Source: Comamonadaceae bacterium
GTDB lineage: Bacteria; Pseudomonadota; Gammaproteobacteria; Burkholderiales; Burkholderiaceae_C
NCBI GenBank assembly: GCA_947460165.1
Contig: CANHKH010000079.1
Coordinates: 1 to 9,994, forward strand
DNA: 9,994 bases
Reading direction: 5' to 3'
Within the stretch, counting starts at the first letter, position 1. The number at the start of each line of letters is the position of its first letter. A program made the translations under genes and the position numbers. The notes below the pieces were generated by a model that was not told the origin of the DNA, did no database searches, and saw only the letters and a program-made list of their open reading frames with translations. Of the stretch, positions 6,072 to 9,994 are shown piece after piece.

Positions 6072-7415
6072 TCAGTCTGAATCCTTGTCCGCAAAGGGGT
6101 TCTGCGAGGTCTTCATCTGAATGCGCAAGGGCGTGCCGACCAGATCGAAGGCTTTGCGAAAGCGGCCCTCCAGGTAGCGCTTGTAAGTCTCGCTGACATG
6201 TTCTAGGGAATTGCCGTGGACCACGATCACGGGCGGGTTCATGCCGCCTTGGTGGGCGTAGCGCATTTTGGGGCGGGACATGCCCGAGCGCTGGGGCTGC
6301 TGGAACTCCACCGCCTCTTGCAGCAATCGGGTCAGCACCGGGGTGGGCATTTTGCGGTTGGCCGCCGCGTGGGCTTGGGCAATGGAGGCCCAGACTGGGC
6401 CCAACCCCTGGCGCCGGGTGGCGGAAATGCGGTGCAGCGAGGCAAATTTCATGAAGGTCAGCCGCGTCTCTATGGAACGCTCCAGGGTTTGGCGCTGGTA
6501 GCTGTCAATGGCGTCCCATTTGTTGATGGCCACCACCACGGCGCGGCCGTTCTCCAAAATAAAGCCGGCGATGTGGGCGTCTTGGTCGGTCACGCCTTGG
6601 GTGGCGTCAATCAGCAGCAGCACCACGTTGGCGTTTTCAATGGCCTGCAAGGTCTTGACCACAGAGAATTTTTCAATGGCTTCAAAGACCTTGCCTTTGC
6701 GGCGCAAGCCCGCGGTGTCAATGAGCTCGAAGCGCTGGCCCTCGCGCTCAAAGGGCACGGAGATGGCGTCGCGGGTGGTGCCCGGCATGTCAAAAGCCAC
6801 CAGCCGCTCCTCGCCCAGCCAGGTGTTGATCAAGGTGGACTTGCCCGCATTGGGGCGGCCCACCACAGCCAGCTTGATGGCCGCCAGCTCGGCGTCCTCG
6901 GCCTGCTCGTCCACGTCGGGCAGGGCCAGGCGCTGCAAGGCAGCTTCCATCATGCCGCGCACGCCCTGTCCGTGGGAGGCCGACACGGGCAGCACCTCGC
7001 CCAGCCCAAGCTCAAAGAATTCGGCCAGGTGGGCCGTGTCTTTCATGCCTTCGGCTTTGTTGGCCACCAGCAGCGTGGGCTTGCCCAGTTTGCGCAAGTA
7101 GGTGGCAATGTCGTGGTCCTGGGCTGACATGCCCTCGCGGGCATCGACCACAAAAACAACCACGTCGGACTCGGCCACGGCCTGGCGGGTTTGCTTGGCC
7201 ATTTCTTTGTAGATGCCGGACTCGGCCGTGGGCTCAAAGCCACCGGTGTCAATCGCAATGAACTCTTGCTTGCCCAGGCGGGCGTTGCCATAGTGGCGGT
7301 CGCGCGTCAGCCCGGCAAAGTCGGCCACGATGGCGTCGCGCGACTTGGTCAGCCGGTTGAACAGGGTGGACTTGCCCACGTTGGGGCGGCCCACCAGGGC
7401 GATCACGGGTTTCAT
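6072..7415 (-). CDS. der: Der (EngA), double-domain GTPase for 50S ribosome assembly
   Basis: Der is an essential GTPase that acts in maturation of the large ribosomal subunit. The 447-aa protein has two tandem G domains and a C-terminal KH-like domain. Domain 1 motifs are GRPNVGKS (9-16), LTRD (36-39), DTGG (56-59), NKAE (119-122) and SAS (145-147). An acidic linker (about 167-178) follows. Domain 2 motifs are GRPNAGKS (186-193), TTRD (213-216), DTAGLRRK (233-240), NKWD (298-301) and SAT (331-333). The KH-like region spans about 350-440. The ATG at 7415 is preceded by AGAGAG (7426-7421), a fair Shine-Dalgarno sequence. It lies 31 nt after bamB, and the hisS-yfgM-bamB-der order is also that of E. 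coli. The only deviation is Glu for Asp in the first G4 motif, which keeps the carboxylate and may be normal for this lineage. Confidence 0.98.
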   Translation of the reverse strand: MKPVIALVGRPNVGKSTLFNRLTKSRDAIVADFAGLTRDRHYGNARLGKQEFIAIDTGGFEPTAESGIYKEMAKQTRQAVAESDVVVFVVDAREGMSAQDHDIATYLRKLGKPTLLVANKAEGMKDTAHLAEFFELGLGEVLPVSASHGQGVRGMMEAALQRLALPDVDEQAEDAELAAIKLAVVGRPNAGKSTLINTWLGEERLVAFDMPGTTRDAISVPFEREGQRFELIDTAGLRRKGKVFEAIEKFSVVKTLQAIENANVVLLLIDATQGVTDQDAHIAGFILENGRAVVVAINKWDAIDSYQRQTLERSIETRLTFMKFASLHRISATRRQGLGPVWASIAQAHAAANRKMPTPVLTRLLQEAVEFQQPQRSGMSRPKMRYAHQGGMNPPVIVVHGNSLEHVSETYKRYLEGRFRKAFDLVGTPLRIQMKTSQNPFADKDSD

Positions 7416-7446
7416 TCAAACTCTCTGGCGCCTGGGCGCGGGGGGA

Positions 7447-8574
7447 TCAGGGGAGCGAAAAGCCAAACACACCGCCAGAAGCGGTCACCACCACCAGGGT
7501 GTTGCCCGCCATCAGCGGGGTGGCGGCCACGGCCGAGCCGTCGGTGGACTGGCGGCCCTGCAAGCTGCCGTCCTCGCGGGACAAGAAATGCACAAAACCC
7601 TGGAAGTCGCCCACCGCCACCGAGCGGCCCACCACCAGGGGCGCAGTCAGCCCGCGAAAGCGAAGCTGGTCACTGGACCAGCCGCGCTCGCCGTCGCTGC
7701 GGCGCCAGCTTTGCACGGTGCTGTTGGACTCGGTGCCGAACACTTGGCGCTCGTCGGCGGCCAGGCCCACCAGGCCATCGGACTGGCGGGTCCAAAGAAG
7801 GGTGCCAGCCTCGGTGTTGACGCACCCGACTGCGGCCTGAAAAGCCCGCGCGCACACCATGCGGCCCAGGCGGGCGGGCGGGCCGACCAGGTCCACCAAG
7901 CGCTCGACCTCGTTGATGCCGCGGGGGGTGGCCACGGCGGCATCCCAGCGAATGCTGCCATTCAATGGGTTGAGCCCCACCAGCCGACCCGACAGGCCAG
8001 CGACCAGAGTGTCACCCACGGGCAAGAGCACGCCCGATTGGCGCAGCACCAGCGGGTCGTTGCCGGGGCGTTGCTGGGTCCACAGGCGTGCACCGCTGCG
8101 GCCGTCGTAGGCACTGACGGCACGGTCGGCACTGAGCACAAACACCCGGGCCCCCGCCACCAGCGGCGCGGTGTAGACCTGGGTGCTCAAGCGCTGGCGC
8201 CACAGCACCCGGCCTTCTTGCAGGGCCACCAATTCATTGGCTTGGGTGACCACGGCACTGAGTTGCCCGTCGCTGCCCACACCGGCGGCCAAGGGGCCGC
8301 CCACGGATTGGCGCCACAACTCACGGCCGCTGGCCGCATCGAGCTGCAACACCGTGCCGTCGTTGGTGGCCAAGGTCAGCTTGTCGCCATGCACCTGCAC
8401 TTGCATGGCAAAGCTGATGGCAGACAGCTTGAGCGACCACAGCGGCTTGGCCTGCACCACCGGTGTGATGGCCACCAAATCAGCCGGCTTGGGCTTGGCC
8501 GGGCCACTGGCGCAGGCGGCAAGCAAGCAGGCCGCCGCCAGCACCGCCCACAGCGCTGAGCTGCGGCGCGTCAT
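7447..8574 (-). CDS. bamB: BamB, outer-membrane assembly lipoprotein (beta-propeller)
   Basis: BamB is the periplasmic lipoprotein subunit of the BAM complex that folds beta-barrel proteins into the outer membrane. The 375-aa precursor has a basic N-terminus (TRRSS), a hydrophobic stretch and a lipobox L18-A19-A20-C21, so Cys21 should be lipidated. The rest is a run of PQQ/WD-like blades with repeated patterns such as DGTVLQLDAASGRELW, AYDGRSGARLW, GLNPLNGSIRW and VNTEAGTLLW, as expected for an eight-bladed propeller. The segment RGINEVERLVDLVG resembles a conserved BamB stretch. Length matches the family. The ATG overlaps the stop of the upstream TPR gene (ATGA, 8574-8571) and has a strong Shine-Dalgarno GAGGA 6 nt upstream, so the two proteins are probably translationally coupled. 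Confidence 0.96.
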   Translation of the reverse strand: MTRRSSALWAVLAAACLLAACASGPAKPKPADLVAITPVVQAKPLWSLKLSAISFAMQVQVHGDKLTLATNDGTVLQLDAASGRELWRQSVGGPLAAGVGSDGQLSAVVTQANELVALQEGRVLWRQRLSTQVYTAPLVAGARVFVLSADRAVSAYDGRSGARLWTQQRPGNDPLVLRQSGVLLPVGDTLVAGLSGRLVGLNPLNGSIRWDAAVATPRGINEVERLVDLVGPPARLGRMVCARAFQAAVGCVNTEAGTLLWTRQSDGLVGLAADERQVFGTESNSTVQSWRRSDGERGWSSDQLRFRGLTAPLVVGRSVAVGDFQGFVHFLSREDGSLQGRQSTDGSAVAATPLMAGNTLVVVTASGGVFGFSLP

Positions 8575-8585
8575 TTTTTGTCCTC
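8571..8585 (-). promoter_or_regulatory. bamB ribosome binding site and ATGA stop/start overlap
   Basis: The minus strand reads GAGGA (8585-8581), a 6-nt spacer CAAAAA, then ATGA. The ATG starts bamB and the overlapping TGA ends the upstream gene. This fixes the bamB start and is a classical coupling junction. Confidence 0.85.
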
Positions 8586-9230
8586 GGTCGGCACTTGGCC
8601 GCCCAAGGCATTGAGTTTGACCTCCACCAGCATGCGGTACTCGGCCTGGGCATCCAGACCCGCATGGGCTTTTTGGTACTCGGCCTTGGCCTCGGCCGGC
8701 TTGCCCTGAGCGAGGAAAATATCGCCTCGGCGGTCGGCCGCCAAGGCTTCAAACTCGGGACTGAATTTGGCGCTGAGTTGCTGCAAAGCCTGGTCGTAGG
8801 CCTTGGCATCAAGCATGAGGCCGGCCACGCGCAGGCGGGCCACGGCGCGCAGGCCCTCGTCAGGGGACTTTTCGGCCACCCAGGCCAGGGCCGCCTGGGC
8901 CTTGTCGGCCTGCTTTTCTTCTTGGAAGGTTTTCGCCGCCAACAAAGCAGACTGCTGGGCGAAGGTGGTGGCGCCATAGCGCTCGCGAATGTCGCCCAAG
9001 GCCCGCTCCAGCTTGGGCAGGTCCTTGGCCTGGGCGGCGCGCTCGACCTCGTCGAACATCACCGCCGCTTCCGAGGCTTGCTTGCGCTGCCAATAATTCC
9101 AGCCGTTCCAGGCGGCAAACGACGCCAGCACTGCAATCAAGAGCCAAGTGATGGCATTGCCCCAGCGGCGCCAAAAATGCTTGAGCTGGTCCAGTTGTTC
9201 CTGCTCTTCAAGGTTGAGTTGGGTGGCCAT
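8571..9230 (-). CDS. yfgM: YfgM-like tetratricopeptide-repeat membrane protein
   Basis: This 219-aa protein begins with a short cytoplasmic segment (ATQLNLEEQEQLDQLKHFWR), one transmembrane helix (about 26-43, ITWLLIAVLASFAAWNGW), and a long helical region (50-219). That region has degenerate TPR-like pairs such as KAQAALAWVAE, LMLDAKAYDQALQQL and DIFLAQGKPAEAKAEYQKA. Topology should be N-in with the repeats in the periplasm. It fits the YfgM (TPR_21) family, which in E. coli binds the SecYEG translocon and periplasmic chaperones, and lies between hisS and bamB as here. The link to outer-membrane protein biogenesis is supported by its coupling to bamB. The start ATG at 9230 has no clear Shine-Dalgarno sequence; a GGGG lies too far upstream, inside a small hairpin. 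The symbol follows the E. coli orthologue. Confidence 0.9.
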   Translation of the reverse strand: MATQLNLEEQEQLDQLKHFWRRWGNAITWLLIAVLASFAAWNGWNYWQRKQASEAAVMFDEVERAAQAKDLPKLERALGDIRERYGATTFAQQSALLAAKTFQEEKQADKAQAALAWVAEKSPDEGLRAVARLRVAGLMLDAKAYDQALQQLSAKFSPEFEALAADRRGDIFLAQGKPAEAKAEYQKAHAGLDAQAEYRMLVEVKLNALGGQVPTEDKK

Positions 9231-9407
9231 GGTGTCAAAGTGGACCCCAAAGGGTCACGGATAAAGAAGATGGGCAGTGGGGAAGGACCCACACTGCGCT
9301 GATCGTTGATTGTAGGCGGCAGTGCGCAAGCGCCCAGCCCAGCCAGCGGGTCTGCACACCCTGCCAAGCCCCAAGCGGCCAGCGGCAGGCGCTTGAGCGA
9401 TTCGGCC
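9231..9407 (-). promoter_or_regulatory. hisS-yfgM gap: possible promoter and two leader hairpins
   Basis: This is the largest intergenic stretch in the window (177 nt). On the minus strand a good -10-like TACAAT lies at 9314-9309 (in GCCTACAATC), but the hexamer 17 nt upstream (CTGGGC) is a poor -35. TTGCGC is present but only 9 nt from the -10. Downstream, two stems could form in the leader. The first is CAGTG-T-GGG-TCCTT-CCC-CACTG (9296-9275, one bulged T). The second is GACCC-TTTG-GGGTC (9256-9243), ending 12 nt before the yfgM ATG. No U-run follows either stem, so neither is a standard terminator. A separate promoter for yfgM-bamB-der is plausible but unproven. Confidence 0.35.
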
Positions 9408-9994
9408 TTAAAGCGAACGCAAACCAGCCGCCCAGGTCCCTGCATCGGCCAAAGGCTGCAGCACCTGCACCGCAGCCTCACCCGCCCGCAAGGGCTTGAC
9501 GGCCACGCTGCCCTGGGCCAGCTCGGCCTCGCCAAAAATGAGCGCAAAACGTGCGCCACTGGCGTCGGCCCGCTTGAACTGCGACTTCATGCTGCCCATG
9601 CCCTCGGCTGTACCGGCAGGCGCATGCATGTGCACGCTCACGCCCGCCGCACGCAGCGCTTGCAAGCACTGCAGCACCTGGGGCAGTGCAGCAGCGTCGG
9701 GCACCACGGCGAAGGCGTCGGGGGTGGGCAAGTCGGGCTGAGTGCCCTGCTCTTTGAGCAAATCGAGCACGCGCTCCACGCCCAAGGCCCAGCCCACGGC
9801 GGGGGCCGCTTTGCCGCCCATTTGAGCGATGAGGTAGTCGTAGCGGCCCCCAGCGCAAATGGTGCCCTGGGCGCCCAGCCGGTCGGTGACAAACTCAAAC
9901 ACGCTCAGGTTGTAGTAGTCCAGGCCGCGCACCAAGCGGGGGTTGAAGGTCCAGGGCACGCCGTTGGCGTCCAGCATGGCTTTCAAGCTGTCAA
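9408..9994 (-). CDS. hisS: Histidyl-tRNA synthetase, C-terminal part (5' end outside window)
   Basis: HisRS charges tRNA-His with histidine. About 195 codons of the C-terminal part are visible; the frame continues past the right edge, so the gene is cut by the window. Motifs include the histidine-binding loop RGLDYYN (codons around 9929-9909), the second loop GGRYDYL (around 9851-9831) and class II motif 3, AVGWALGVERVLDL (around 9800-9759). The rest is the alpha/beta anticodon-binding domain typical of class IIa synthetases, with a short Ala-rich extension ending at TAA (9410-9408). The key residues of both histidine loops are intact, so this is the true synthetase, unlike the paralogue HisZ at the other end of the window. 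A TTG at 9986 is an internal leucine codon and not the start. Confidence 0.97.
   Translation of the reverse strand, partial: DSLKAMLDANGVPWTFNPRLVRGLDYYNLSVFEFVTDRLGAQGTICAGGRYDYLIAQMGGKAAPAVGWALGVERVLDLLKEQGTQPDLPTPDAFAVVPDAAALPQVLQCLQALRAAGVSVHMHAPAGTAEGMGSMKSQFKRADASGARFALIFGEAELAQGSVAVKPLRAGEAAVQVLQPLADAGTWAAGLRSL

Noticed and set aside
7330..8559. A 409-codon plus-strand open frame over bamB
   Set aside because: Antisense to bamB and the 5' end of der. The product shows no domain and is rich in Gln, His and Gly, as shadow frames of GC-rich genes usually are.
9231..9407. A lipoprotein-like stretch (LKRLPLAAWGLAGC) in a minus-strand frame after hisS
   Set aside because: No start codon or ribosome binding site precedes it, the frame continues into yfgM out of phase, and it is probably chance translation of GC-rich spacer.
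1..9994. Mobile elements, CRISPR, defence or secondary-metabolite systems
   Set aside because: Every kilobase is accounted for by conserved housekeeping genes; no transposase, integrase, spaced repeats or accessory genes are present.

Overview
The window is a GC-rich stretch of bacterial chromosome in which all eleven protein genes lie on the minus strand, so transcription runs from high to low coordinates. Protein sequences and gene order (hisS, yfgM-like, bamB, der, hfq, hflX, hflK, hflC, DUF2065, hisZ, purA) point to a betaproteobacterium of the Burkholderiales, most likely Comamonadaceae. This comes from recalled family resemblance, not a database search. No mobile element, CRISPR array, phage gene, tRNA or rRNA is visible. 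The longest stretch without a gene is 177 nt.

Layout from the right. A hisS fragment (histidyl-tRNA synthetase, 5' end outside the window) is followed by a 177-nt gap that may hold a promoter and a structured leader. Next come a YfgM-type membrane-anchored TPR protein and bamB (outer-membrane assembly lipoprotein), joined by an ATGA stop/start overlap, then der (double-GTPase ribosome assembly factor). After a 72-nt gap come hfq (RNA chaperone), hflX (ribosome-associated GTPase), hflK and hflC (the SPFH pair that modulates the FtsH protease) and a small two-helix DUF2065/YjeT membrane protein, spaced by 9-28 nt. A 59-nt gap with overlapping inverted repeats and a -10-like element precedes hisZ (regulatory subunit of ATP phosphoribosyltransferase). 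The purA fragment (adenylosuccinate synthetase) then runs off the left edge.

The block joins two clusters that are far apart in E. coli K-12 (hisS-yfgM-bamB-der and hfq-hflX-hflK-hflC-yjeT-purA) and adds hisZ. The genes serve housekeeping and stress fitness: tRNA charging, envelope biogenesis, ribosome assembly and rescue, RNA-based regulation, membrane proteolysis, and the linked histidine and purine pathways.

I do not see an undescribed system. What merits a second look is at the level of expression signals. Four of the five genes from hfq to DUF2065 start with GTG or TTG, while the flanking genes use ATG. A CTGA junction between hfq and hflX suggests a possible CTG start. An anti-Shine-Dalgarno sequence sits where the DUF2065 ribosome binding site would be expected. 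A perfect palindrome fills the presumed promoter spacer of hisZ. Hfq has a short tail that keeps an E. coli-like acidic tip.
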